A DNA stretch of 55,504 bases from Streptomyces tailanensis (GTDB taxonomy: Bacteria; Actinomycetota; Actinomycetes; Streptomycetales; Streptomycetaceae), in assembly GCF_008386495.1 (NCBI RefSeq), contig NZ_VTHJ01000051.1, forward strand, positions 5,510 through 61,013, read 5' to 3'. The notes beneath the pieces were generated by a model that saw only the letters and a program-made list of their open reading frames with translations, did no database searches and was not told where the DNA came from. Position numbers and translations under genes: made by a program. This document shows positions 16,961-25,402 of the stretch, piece after piece (position 1 is the first letter of the stretch; every line of letters begins with the position of its first letter).

Positions 16961-16981
16961 TTTTTACTTAGCTTACCTAAA
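16961..16981. promoter_or_regulatory. Candidate iron box (DmdR1/IdeR-like) upstream of nhaA
   Basis: The AT-rich run TTTTTACTTAGCTTACCTAA stands out in very GC-rich DNA. Its right half (AGCTTACCTAA) matches the DtxR/DmdR consensus half-site AGSCTAACCTAA except for one T. The left half is degenerate. It lies between the acs terminator and nhaA, so nhaA is the likely target. Confidence 0.4.
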
Positions 16982-17000
16982 GGGCGCCCGGCGCGCTAAA

Positions 17001-17033
17001 GGGCACCCGGCGTGCTCATCACCGGGTGCCCTT
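17001..17033 (-). terminator. acs terminator hairpin
   Basis: GGGCACCCGG (17001-17010) pairs perfectly with CCGGGTGCCC (17022-17031) around an eleven-base loop, 20 bases past the acs stop on the minus strand. Confidence 0.8.
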
Positions 17034-17050
17034 CATGCTCGTACGTACGC

Positions 17051-19006
17051 TCAGTCCTCGCTGGGCGCCGCGGGCAGCTTGGCCTGGATCAGGTCCATCA
17101 CCGCGGAGTCGGTCAGCGTGGTGACGTCACCGAGCTGCCGGTTCTCCGCCACGTCACGCAGCAGGCGCCGCATGATCTTCCCGGAGCGGGTCTTGGGCAG
17201 CTCCGCCACCGGCAGGATCCGCTTGGGCTTGGCGATGGGGCCGAGCGTGGCGCCCACATGGCCTCGCAGCTCGCTGACCAGGTCCTCGGTCTCGGCCGCC
17301 GTACCGCGCAGGATCACGAACGCCACGATCGCCTGACCGGTGGTCTCGTCGGCGGCACCGACGACGGCCGCCTCGGCGACCGACGGGTGCGAGACGAGCG
17401 CCGACTCCACCTCGGTGGTCGAGATGTTGTGGCCCGACACGAGCATCACGTCGTCGACGCGCCCGAGGAGCCAGATGTCGCCGTCGTCGTCCTTCTTCGC
17501 CCCGTCACCGGCGAAGTACTTGCCCTCGAACCGCGACCAGTACGTGTCCAGGAACCGCTGGTCGTCGCCCCAGATCGTGCGCAGCATCGACGGCCACGGC
17601 TCGGTGAGGACCAGGTAACCGCCACCGCCGTTCGGGACTTCCCGGGCCTCGTCGTCCACCACTGTGGCCGAGATGCCCGGCAGCGGCGTCTGCGCGGAAC
17701 CCGGCTTGGTCTCCGTCACGCCCGGCAGTGGCGAGATCATCATCGCGCCGGTCTCGGTCTGCCACCAGGTGTCCACGATCGGCGTCGCGTCGGCCCCGAT
17801 GTGCTTGCGATACCAGATCCAGGCCTCGGGGTTGATGGGTTCGCCGACCGAGCCCAGGATGCGCAGGCTGCCGAGGTCGAACTTCGCGGGGATGTCGTCG
17901 CCCCACTTCATGAACGTACGGATCGCCGTGGGCGCCGTGTAGAGGATCGTCACCCCGTACTTCTGCACGATCTCCCAGAAGCGCCCCTGGTGCGGGGTGT
18001 CCGGCGTGCCCTCGTACATGACCTGCGTCGCGCCGTTGGCCAGCGGTCCGTACACGAGGTACGAGTGCCCGGTGACCCAGCCGACGTCGGCCGTGCACCA
18101 GTACACGTCCGTCTCGGGCTTGAGGTCGAAGACGGCGTGGTGGGTGTACGACGCCTGGGTGAGGTAGCCGCCGGAGGTGTGCAGGATGCCCTTCGGCTTA
18201 CCCGTGGTGCCCGACGTGTAGAGGATGAACAGGGGGTGCTCGGCCCCGAACGCCTCCGGGGCGTGCTCGGCGGACTGCCGGTCGACGATGTCGTGCCACC
18301 ACACGTCACGGCCCTCGGTGAACGCGACCTCCTGGCCGGTACGCCGTACGACGAGCACATGCTCGACGTTGTCCACCTTGCCGATCGCCTCGTCCACGGC
18401 CGGCTTCAGCGCGGAGGGTTTCCCACGCCGGTAACCGCCGTCGGAGGTGATGACCACCTTGGCGTCGGCGTCCTGGATCCGCGTCGCGAGCGCGTCGGCG
18501 GAGAAGCCGCCGAAGACGACGGAGTGCGCGGCGCCGATACGGGCGCACGCGAGCATCGCCACGGCCGTCTCCGGGATCATCGGCATATAGACGGCGACCC
18601 GGTCGCCGGCCTGAACCCCCAGCTCCAGCAGGGCGTTGGCGGCCTTGCTCACCTCGTCCTTGAGATCGGCGTAGGTGATGGCCCGGCTGTCCCCGGGCTC
18701 GCCCTCGAAGTGGATGGCGACCCGGTCACCGTTGCCCGCCTCGACATGCCGGTCGACGCAGTTGTACGCGACGTTGAGCTCGCCGTCCTTGAACCACTTG
18801 GCGAACGGCGGGTTCGACCAGTCCAGCGTCTCGGTCGGCTCCTTGGCCCAGGTCAGCCGCCGGGCCTGCTCCGCCCAGAAACCGAGCCTGTCAGCCTTGG
18901 CCTGCTCGTACGCCGCTGCCGTGACGTTGGCGTTCGCGGCCAGGTCAGCGGGCGGCGCGAAGCGTCGCTCCTCCTTCAAGAGGTTGGCCAGGCTTTCGTT
19001 GCTCAC
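17051..19006 (-). CDS. acs: Acetyl-CoA synthetase
   Basis: A 651-residue AMP-forming acetate-CoA ligase (acetate + ATP + CoA to acetyl-CoA). Motifs are the P-loop-like YTSGTTGKPKG, the adenylate motif WWQTETG, the hinge GRVDDVMLVSGHN and the C-terminal PKTRSGKIMRR with catalytic Lys610. That Lys is the one inactivated by acetylation in Acs enzymes. The GTG at 19006 is preceded by GGGAGA and gives the family N-terminus SNESLANLLKEERRF. The frame to 19048 is not needed. It is a single gene with its own hairpin. Confidence 0.96.
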   Translation of the reverse strand: MSNESLANLLKEERRFAPPADLAANANVTAAAYEQAKADRLGFWAEQARRLTWAKEPTETLDWSNPPFAKWFKDGELNVAYNCVDRHVEAGNGDRVAIHFEGEPGDSRAITYADLKDEVSKAANALLELGVQAGDRVAVYMPMIPETAVAMLACARIGAAHSVVFGGFSADALATRIQDADAKVVITSDGGYRRGKPSALKPAVDEAIGKVDNVEHVLVVRRTGQEVAFTEGRDVWWHDIVDRQSAEHAPEAFGAEHPLFILYTSGTTGKPKGILHTSGGYLTQASYTHHAVFDLKPETDVYWCTADVGWVTGHSYLVYGPLANGATQVMYEGTPDTPHQGRFWEIVQKYGVTILYTAPTAIRTFMKWGDDIPAKFDLGSLRILGSVGEPINPEAWIWYRKHIGADATPIVDTWWQTETGAMMISPLPGVTETKPGSAQTPLPGISATVVDDEAREVPNGGGGYLVLTEPWPSMLRTIWGDDQRFLDTYWSRFEGKYFAGDGAKKDDDGDIWLLGRVDDVMLVSGHNISTTEVESALVSHPSVAEAAVVGAADETTGQAIVAFVILRGTAAETEDLVSELRGHVGATLGPIAKPKRILPVAELPKTRSGKIMRRLLRDVAENRQLGDVTTLTDSAVMDLIQAKLPAAPSED

Positions 19007-19110
19007 GACATCTCCCTTTCCCAGGGTGTCCGTTGTGTCCCAGGCCACAGCTCATCAGACGCGGACCCTCGATGACAAGGGCCTTCCCGGGAATGGTTTA
19101 GACCTGTGGA

Positions 19111-19140
19111 CGGGTGGCCCCGCAGGCGGGGGGCCACCCG
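19111..19140 (-). terminator. Terminator of the SulP-carbonic anhydrase gene
   Basis: CGGGTGGCCCC (19111-19121) pairs with GGGGCCACCCG (19130-19140), an 11-bp stem 28 bases past the stop of the minus-strand gene ending at 19168. Confidence 0.8.
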
Positions 19141-19167
19141 TTGTCACGGACCGGGCAGGCAATCGGT

Positions 19168-21540
19168 TCACGCGTGCGTGTCGTGCAGAAGCGTCCCGGT
19201 CGGCCCGGCCGTACCGGCGACCCGGTCGAAGACCCCGCCGTCGGGTGCCTCTTCCGTCAGCAGATACGCCTGGGCCTCGCCCACGTGGAAGTACATCCCG
19301 TGCAGTTCGAGCACGCCCTCGCGCAGGGCGCGGGCCACGGACTCGTGCGAGCGCAGATGCTCCAATTGCTGGATGACGTTGGTCACACAGAGCTGCTCGA
19401 CCACGTCGGCCGGTTCGCGCCCGGAGAGCCGGACCCAGGGCCGGTTCTCGTCGGTCGCACGCTCCAGGCTGGGCAGCCCGTGGCGCAGCCACCGCTTGAG
19501 GGGGGTCCAGGTGCCGCCGGGATCGCTGTTGAGCAGGGCCTGCATCGCGCCGCAGCCGGAATGCCCGCAGACCGTGATGGACCGCACCTTCAGCACGTCG
19601 ACCGCATACTCGATGGCCGCCGCCACCGAGTCGTCACCGCTCTCCTCGCCGGGCAGCGGCACCAGGTTGCCGACATTACGGACGACGAAGAGGTCGCCGG
19701 GGCCGCTGGAGGTGATCATCGAGGTGACGAGCCGGGAGTCGGCGCAGGTCAGAAAGAGCTGCGAGGGCTGCTGTCCCTCACGCGCCAGCCGGGCCAGCTC
19801 GCCGCGCACCAGGGGGGCGGTGTTGCTCTGGAACGCGCTGATGCCACGCGCCAGTTGATGACCGCTCGGGCCCTCGCCCGTCTCCTCCGGCACGTTGCCG
19901 GTGGCCGTGGGTGCCGGGGCCTCGCACTGGTGGTTGCGCCACGGCGTCCATGGCCGGCAACGGCAGCCGGCCGCCGAGACACGGGCGGGCTCGGCGATAC
20001 GGGTACCGGCCCGGCCGGTGATCTCCACGGAGCCGCCGAGCGTCCGGTGCGCGTGCCGCCAGTCCTGCAGCGACTCGTACGCCGCGTGGTCCATGAACGA
20101 CCCGTCCAGCTCCACCACGGCGTCGGCCCCTTGGGGGACCTGGTGCAGGGCACGGCTGAGGCGGGGCACGGCGAGGAACGTCAACTGCCCTCGTACGTGG
20201 ACGTGGTGGACTCCTTCCTTCTCCTCGTGGGTGATACGGGTGCGGGTGAGGCGGTGCAGGGCGACGCCGACGGCCACGGCGATGCCGAGCGCGACGCCTT
20301 CCAGGACGCCGAGGAAGACGACACCGAGCGTGGTGACGGCGTAGACCAGCACCTCACGGTGGCGGGTGACCGTGCGGATGTGGTGCAGGGACACCATCTG
20401 GACCCCGACGGCCATCACCAGGGCGGCGAGTGAGGCGAGGGGGATCAGCTCCAGGACGGGGATCAGGAGCAGTGCGGCCGCTACTACCCAAACGCCGTGC
20501 AGCATCGTGGAGTTCCGGCTGGTGGCACCGGAGGCCACATTGGCCGCGCTGCGTACGGCGACGCCGGTGATCGGAAGGCCGCCGAGGGCGCCGGAGACCA
20601 CGTTGGCGGTGCCCTGGCCGCGCAGTTCCCGGTCGAGGTCGGCGCGCGGGACGCGCGGTTCGCCGCGGGTGGTGACGAGCTTGTCGACGGCCACGGCGGA
20701 GAGCAGGGACTCGACGCTGCCGACCAGGGTGATGGTGAGGACGGCCGCCGCGAGGCCCAGGACGGGACCCTCGGGCAGCTGCGGAAGGGCGTGGCTGGAC
20801 CAGGAGGGCAGGTCCACCCGGGCCAGGCGCAGTCCGGCGAGCGAGGCCACCGCGGTGGCCGCGGCCACGGCGACCAGGGCCGCGGGGAGTCGTCGTACGG
20901 CCCGGCCGACGCGACCGGGGATGCGGGGCCAGGCCAGCAGGACGGCGAGGGTGAGCGCGCTCAGCGACAGGGCGCCGGGGTGCAGGTCGGCCAACTGGGC
21001 GGGCAGGGCTCCGACGTTGGCGACGACCGAGCTCTGCGGGGTGCCCCCGAGCACGATGTGGAGCTGGGCGACGGCGATGGTGACGCCGATGCCGGCGAGC
21101 ATGCCGTGCACGATCGCGGGGCTGACGGCGAGCGCGGAACGGGCCACGCGCAGGTAGGCCAGGCTCAGTTGGGAGAGTCCGGCGAGGACGGTGATGGCGC
21201 AGGTGGTGCGCCAGCCGTACTGGTGGATGAGGTCGGCGGTGACGACGGTGAGGCCGGCCGCCGGGCCGCTGACCTGGAGCGGCGAGCCGCCCAGGCGCCC
21301 GGCGACGAGACCGCCGACGGCGGCGGCGACGAGGCCGGCCTGGAGCGGGGCGTCGGTGGCGAGGGCGATGCCCAGCGACAGGGGCAGGGCGATCAGGAAG
21401 ACCGCGATCGAGGCCGACAGGTCGGCCCCCGCGATGCGGAACCGCCGACGCGGTTCCTTCGGGGGGCTGTGGGGCTGGTGGTCACGCTCCGCTCGATTCG
21501 GTTCCGAGTCGGTGGCATGGGTGGGGACGCAGGCGGTCAT
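19168..21540 (-). CDS. SulP-type anion transporter fused to beta-carbonic anhydrase
   Basis: A 790-residue fusion. Residues about 35-440 form a SulP (SLC26-like) permease with around ten or more helices and the signature LGGSPLQVSGPAAGLTVV. Residues about 450-525 are a STAS-like domain. Residues about 570-790 are a complete beta-carbonic anhydrase. The zinc ligands are Cys599, His660 and Cys663, with the Asp601-Arg603 dyad in CADSR. This suggests uptake of bicarbonate coupled to CO2/HCO3- interconversion at the membrane. The same fusion exists in Mycobacterium (Rv3273). The ATG at 21540 has GGGAGA upstream; the in-frame ATG at 21621 has none. Confidence 0.92.
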   Translation of the reverse strand: MTACVPTHATDSEPNRAERDHQPHSPPKEPRRRFRIAGADLSASIAVFLIALPLSLGIALATDAPLQAGLVAAAVGGLVAGRLGGSPLQVSGPAAGLTVVTADLIHQYGWRTTCAITVLAGLSQLSLAYLRVARSALAVSPAIVHGMLAGIGVTIAVAQLHIVLGGTPQSSVVANVGALPAQLADLHPGALSLSALTLAVLLAWPRIPGRVGRAVRRLPAALVAVAAATAVASLAGLRLARVDLPSWSSHALPQLPEGPVLGLAAAVLTITLVGSVESLLSAVAVDKLVTTRGEPRVPRADLDRELRGQGTANVVSGALGGLPITGVAVRSAANVASGATSRNSTMLHGVWVVAAALLLIPVLELIPLASLAALVMAVGVQMVSLHHIRTVTRHREVLVYAVTTLGVVFLGVLEGVALGIAVAVGVALHRLTRTRITHEEKEGVHHVHVRGQLTFLAVPRLSRALHQVPQGADAVVELDGSFMDHAAYESLQDWRHAHRTLGGSVEITGRAGTRIAEPARVSAAGCRCRPWTPWRNHQCEAPAPTATGNVPEETGEGPSGHQLARGISAFQSNTAPLVRGELARLAREGQQPSQLFLTCADSRLVTSMITSSGPGDLFVVRNVGNLVPLPGEESGDDSVAAAIEYAVDVLKVRSITVCGHSGCGAMQALLNSDPGGTWTPLKRWLRHGLPSLERATDENRPWVRLSGREPADVVEQLCVTNVIQQLEHLRSHESVARALREGVLELHGMYFHVGEAQAYLLTEEAPDGGVFDRVAGTAGPTGTLLHDTHA

Positions 21541-21803
21541 GTTCTCCCGTCTCCTCCGGGGCTGCGCGGTCGCATCGATTCGCGGCCGTGGGTCACGGCA
21601 TACATCGGCGGGAATTCTCAACAGTCAGTAAACGAACCGTAATGCAGAGTAAAGGGAGTGCAAGGATATTCGTGGCAAATGGGTGATGAGATCGCTCAGG
21701 AGGGTGAATAAAGCTTTTTGTCGGCTTGTCATATTAATTTGGCCGAAGCTCCGTGTGATCTTGGCCTCTCTGCCCCTGAGCAAAGGAAGAGGGTGGGCGG
21801 AAG
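21541..21803. other. Divergent AT-rich intergenic region
   Basis: A 263-base gap between two divergent genes. The segment 21630-21745 is distinctly AT-rich (AATAAAGC, TCATATTAATTT), so promoters for one or both genes are likely here. No single -35/-10 pair was convincing. Confidence 0.4.
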
Positions 21804-23102
21804 ATGGCCGTTACCCAGAGGATCGCCGTCGGTGTCACGCTCGCCGCGACCTGCGCCGTGGCGCTCGCCGGCTGCGGGTTCGGCGAGAAGAGGGAGGCCG
21901 GCCGGCAGGAGGTGCCTGATGCGACGAAGGGCGCCCCGGCCCCGCCCAAGGCCGCGGTCCGGCTGATCGGGGACGGTTCCACCGCGTACACCGGTGTGCA
22001 GCCACATCTGCGGAGACCGGAACGGATGAAGCCCGGTCAGCGGCCACCGCAGTTCGTGATCTTCTCCTGGGACGGCGCGGGTGAGGACAGCCAGCGGCTC
22101 TTCTCCCACTTCCGCGAGGTGGCCCGGGCCAACGGCGCGACGATGACGTACTTCCTCAGCGGCGTGTACCTGCTGCCGGACGAGAAGCGGGACCTCTACC
22201 GGCCCCCACAGCACTCACCCGGGCGCTCGGACATCGGATTCAACGACCTCCGGGGAATCGAGGACACCGTGGAACAGTTGCGCGGCGCGTGGCTGGAGGG
22301 CAACGAGATCGGCACACACTTCAACGGCCACTTCTGCGGCAAGGGCGGCGGCGTCGGCGAGTGGACGGTGGAGGAGTGGAAGAGCGAGATCGCCCAGGCC
22401 AAGGCGTTCGTGCAGGCATGGAAGACCAACACCGGCACCAAGGAGGCAGAACCGCTGCCCTTCGACTACGACAAGGAGCTGATCGGCGGCCGCACACCGT
22501 GCCTCGAAGGCCGGAAGAACTTCATGCGGGCCGCCCGCGAACTGGACTTCCGCTACGACACCAGCGGCGTCAACAACCAGGTCTGGCCCGACAAGGAGGA
22601 CGGCCTGTGGGACCTGTCGATGCAGCTCGTCCCCGTCCCCGGCCACGCCTACGAGACGCTGACCATGGACTACAACTTCTACATGAACCAGTCCGGGGCC
22701 CGCAGCGGCAACCCGGCGAAGCAGGAGCGCTGGGGCGACCAGTTCCGTGACGGACTGCTCGCGGGCTTCGAACGCGCCTACAAGGGCAACCGCGCGCCCC
22801 TGATCATCGGCAACCACTTCGAGTCCTGGAACGGCGGCGTCTATATGCGCGCCGTCGAGGAGACCATCAAGACGGTCTGCGGCAAGCCCGAGGTGCGCTG
22901 CGTCTCCTTCCGGCAACTCGCCGACTGGCTCGACGCCCAGGACCCGAAGGTCCTGGACAGGCTGCGCACACTCGACGTCGGTGAATCCCCCGAGCAGGGC
23001 TGGAAGACCTTCCTGTCCACCGACCCGGCACCGGCCCCGAGGGGCGTCCCCGGCGCTCCGGCGGCCAGACCGAAGGGGCGGGAAGCGGAGCCGAGAAAGT
23101 AG
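21804..23102 (+). CDS. Lipoprotein with polysaccharide-deacetylase (NodB-like) fold
   Basis: A 432-residue exported lipoprotein. The signal peptide ends in the lipobox LAGC (Cys23). The mature domain shows FVIFSWDGAGEDS and later EIGTHFNGHFCG, which resemble NodB motif 1 (metal-binding Asp) and the His-x3-His motif 2. Its true sugar substrate is unknown, and the motifs are looser than in chitin or peptidoglycan deacetylases. Residues about 405-432 are a Pro/Ala-rich tail. The start ATG at 21804 lies 9 bases after AAGAGGG. It converges with the ATPase gene. Confidence 0.8.
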   Translation: MAVTQRIAVGVTLAATCAVALAGCGFGEKREAGRQEVPDATKGAPAPPKAAVRLIGDGSTAYTGVQPHLRRPERMKPGQRPPQFVIFSWDGAGEDSQRLFSHFREVARANGATMTYFLSGVYLLPDEKRDLYRPPQHSPGRSDIGFNDLRGIEDTVEQLRGAWLEGNEIGTHFNGHFCGKGGGVGEWTVEEWKSEIAQAKAFVQAWKTNTGTKEAEPLPFDYDKELIGGRTPCLEGRKNFMRAARELDFRYDTSGVNNQVWPDKEDGLWDLSMQLVPVPGHAYETLTMDYNFYMNQSGARSGNPAKQERWGDQFRDGLLAGFERAYKGNRAPLIIGNHFESWNGGVYMRAVEETIKTVCGKPEVRCVSFRQLADWLDAQDPKVLDRLRTLDVGESPEQGWKTFLSTDPAPAPRGVPGAPAARPKGREAEPRK

Positions 23103-23125
23103 GGCGTGCGGGGCGGGTGACAGGG

Positions 23126-24106
23126 TCAGACCGTGGCCATGAGGCCCTCGTCGAGGACGAAGTCGGGGTCGATCTGCGCGGCCAGGTCGGCTCCGGTCCG
23201 CTCATTGCCCCAACTGTCCGCGTTCTTCAGGTGGAAGTACACCATTTGGCGGGTGTACCGCTCCCAGTCGCGCAGTTCGTACGTGGCGTCCGCGGCCTCG
23301 TGAAGGGCGCGCAGGGTGCGGCGGTTGGGCTCCTCCAGGTGCTCGAAGCGGGGCGGGCGGCCCTTCTCCAGGGCACGCACCCAGTCCGAGTGGCCGACGG
23401 TGACCAGCAGGTCGTCCCCGACCTCGGCGCGGAGGAAGTCGAGGTCGTCCTGCCCGTGCACCTTGTTGCCCACGACCCTCAGGGCCACGCCGTAGTCACT
23501 GGCGTACTCCTTGTACTGCCGGTAGACGGAAATGCCCCTGCGAGTCGGCTCGGCGACGAGGAACGTCATGTCGAAGCGGGTGAACATGCCGGACGCGAAG
23601 GAGTCCGAACCGGCCGTCATGTCGACCACCACGTACTCGTCGCGGCCGTCCACCAGGTGGTTCAGGTACAGCTCCACCGCTCCCGTCTTGGAGTGGTAGC
23701 AAGCGACCCCCAGGTCGGCGTCGGTGAAGGGGCCGGTGACCATCAAACGGATGGCCCCGCCGTCGAGTTCCACCGGGCGCGCGCAGGCGTCGTAGACCGG
23801 ATTGGGGTCGCAGATCCGCAGCAGGCGGGAGCCCTCGCCGGGCGGGGTCGTCTTGATCATCGTCTCGGCGGAGGCGATGCGCGGGTTGGAGCCGCGCAGA
23901 TGGTTCTTGATCAGCGACAGCCGGTCACCCATCGCGGGCAGCTCGGCGGCCTCCGACTCGTCGAGGCCGAGGGCGGCGCCCAGGTGCTGGTTGATGTCGG
24001 CATCGACGGCGACGACCGGAGCTCCGGAGGCGGCGAGATGGCGAATGAACAGGGAGGACAGCGTGGTCTTGCCACTCCCGCCCTTGCCGACGAAAGCAAT
24101 TTTCAT
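23126..24106 (-). CDS. CooC/MinD-like P-loop ATPase
   Basis: A 326-residue SIMIBI-class ATPase. The deviant Walker A FVGKGGSGKTTLSSLF is at the N-terminus. VVAVDADINQHLGAALG (switch I) and YVVVDMTAGSDSF (Walker B-like) follow. CooC-type proteins insert metal or mature enzymes such as CO dehydrogenase, but no such target gene is nearby, so the client is unknown. The ATG at 24106 begins MKIAFVGKGG. A GTG two codons earlier is possible, and neither has a good ribosome site. The gene is divergent from the Fic-like gene, 99 bases apart, so both may share control. Confidence 0.82.
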   Translation of the reverse strand: MKIAFVGKGGSGKTTLSSLFIRHLAASGAPVVAVDADINQHLGAALGLDESEAAELPAMGDRLSLIKNHLRGSNPRIASAETMIKTTPPGEGSRLLRICDPNPVYDACARPVELDGGAIRLMVTGPFTDADLGVACYHSKTGAVELYLNHLVDGRDEYVVVDMTAGSDSFASGMFTRFDMTFLVAEPTRRGISVYRQYKEYASDYGVALRVVGNKVHGQDDLDFLRAEVGDDLLVTVGHSDWVRALEKGRPPRFEHLEEPNRRTLRALHEAADATYELRDWERYTRQMVYFHLKNADSWGNERTGADLAAQIDPDFVLDEGLMATV

Positions 24107-24196
24107 GTTCACCAAGGGTAGTGGGATGACGCCAAGGGTGCTCATGTGGCTGTGGAAGACCACTCCTTCGAGGGGTGGCCGTCAAGTGCGCGTAGG

Positions 24197-24216
24197 GTCG
24201 TACTCATGAGTACGAC
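24197..24216. promoter_or_regulatory. Perfect 20-bp palindrome over a start codon
   Basis: GTCGTACTCATGAGTACGAC reads the same on both strands. The ATG at 24206-24208 of the Fic-like gene sits in its centre. A -10-like TAGGGT (24192-24197) ends eight bases before the ATG, so the mRNA could be leaderless. The palindrome may be an operator for a dimeric repressor or a hairpin that hides the start. Confidence 0.6.
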
Positions 24217-25036
24217 AGGTGCGACCGCAGATCCGCTCGCGGCCCTGGGTGAGCTTCCCGGTGTGGCGGAGTCCGTGGAATCCGTGCGGAAGTCCGTGGA
24301 CCGGGTCTATGGCCACCGCGTGATGAGGCGACGCAGCAACGCGGTCACCTCCGAGGCGGCCCTGCGTGGCGCGCGTGGCTCCGCGGCGCTGTCCGGCGCC
24401 GACTGGGCCCTCGAAGAGGTGCGCCGTCGTACGGACTTCAGCGGCCAGGACGACGGCGAGGCGCGCACCATGGGCGCCGCTCTGCGGCTGACCGCCGAGG
24501 CGGGCCAGTTGCTGTCCATCTGGCGGCAGTCGCCCCTTCGGGTACTGGCCCGGCTGCATCTGGTGGCGGCGGGTGAGGACCACGCGCGCGTGGGGCGGCC
24601 CCGGCAGGAGGGTGAGCCGGTCGACGAGCCCCTCGTCGAGCTGCCGCTGCCGAGTGCCGCCGAGGTATCCGGCCGGCTGGACGGCCTCGCCGAACTGATC
24701 ATCAAGGGCAGTTCGGCCCCCGCCCTGGTGACCGCGGCCGTCGTCCACGGCGAGCTGCTCGCGCTGCGGCCCTTCGGCTTCGACAACGGACTCGTCGCGC
24801 GCGCGGCCGAGCGGATCGTGCTGATCGGCAGCGGTCTCGACCCCAAGTCCGTCTGCCCCGCGGAGGTCGGCCACGCGGAACTCGGCCGGGCCGCCTACCT
24901 CGCCGCCCTGGACGGCTATGTCTCCGGCACTCCGGAGGGCATGGCCGCCTGGATCGGCCACTGCGGCAGGGCGATCGAGCTGGGCGCGCGTGAATCGACG
25001 GCCGTGTGCGAGGCGCTGCAGCGCGGGGCGGCGTAA
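24206..25036 (+). CDS. Degenerate Fic-like protein
   Basis: A 276-residue soluble protein. Residues 181-199 (HGELLALRPFGFDNGLVAR) line up with the Fic core HPFxxGNGRxxR: Pro189, Phe190, Asn194, Gly195 and Arg199 match. The catalytic His position is Arg188 and the first motif Arg is Leu196. A helical region and a loop precede the motif, as in Fic folds. AMP transfer is therefore unlikely in the usual form. The assignment rests on a partial motif and I hold it moderately. The gene is possibly leaderless. It converges on the 6S-like RNA interval. Confidence 0.6.
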   Translation: MSTTGATADPLAALGELPGVAESVESVRKSVDRVYGHRVMRRRSNAVTSEAALRGARGSAALSGADWALEEVRRRTDFSGQDDGEARTMGAALRLTAEAGQLLSIWRQSPLRVLARLHLVAAGEDHARVGRPRQEGEPVDEPLVELPLPSAAEVSGRLDGLAELIIKGSSAPALVTAAVVHGELLALRPFGFDNGLVARAAERIVLIGSGLDPKSVCPAEVGHAELGRAAYLAALDGYVSGTPEGMAAWIGHCGRAIELGARESTAVCEALQRGAA

Positions 25037-25065
25037 CCGTCGCGGAAAGTTCCGGAAAGTCCCTG

Positions 25066-25246
25066 AAAAGGGTTGCGGCGGTACGAGAATTCGTACCGCC
25101 GCTGGCATGTCCACCCGGTTACCAAGCGTCCTCGATATGTGCCCATCAGGCCGGGAACTTTGCCCGTCACCTGGTGCGGCTGGCCCGTAATCGACGGGTC
25201 GACGTCGCGTGGGTGCCCGGTGTTCATGCTGGGTCCGTGGGGCCAA
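25066..25246 (-). ncRNA. Candidate 6S-like regulatory RNA
   Basis: Position matches the interval where a 6S-like RNA (scr3559) is reported in S. coelicolor, as I recall it. Read on the minus strand, AGGACA and TAATTA (25258-25253) are spaced by 17 bases and would start a transcript near 25246. It ends about 180 bases later at the 12-bp hairpin followed by AACCCTTTT, which is the size of 6S RNA. The interior folds into a rod: GCATG pairs with CATGC near the ends and CACCC with GGGTG inside. Strand and ends are inferred. Confidence 0.45.
25075..25102. terminator. Strong bidirectional hairpin
   Basis: GCGGCGGTACGA (25075-25086), four-base loop GAAT, then TCGTACCGCCGC. On the minus strand it is followed by AACCCTTTT. 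It can end both the Fic-like mRNA and a minus-strand RNA. Confidence 0.75.
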
Positions 25247-25402
25247 AATGAGTAATTAAAGGTGATCCTTTCGGATGTCCTTTGGTCTCGCGGGCCTTGA
25301 CTCCTTTCTACTCCAGGACCAGAGCAACCGGAACCCCTGGTTGTGCTTCTTTACTTTTGCCTTCAAAGAGGGTGAATCGGTCCGGGGCGTGGTGCCCACG
25401 GG

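Larger units (their letters stand above)
25037..25402. other. Convergent gap holding a probable small RNA
   Basis: A 366-base gap between convergent genes, where no promoter would be expected. It contains a perfect hairpin (25075-25102), a structured GC-rich segment (25103-25246) and an AT-rich promoter-like patch (25245-25275). The remainder (25276-25402) shows no gene. Confidence 0.6.
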
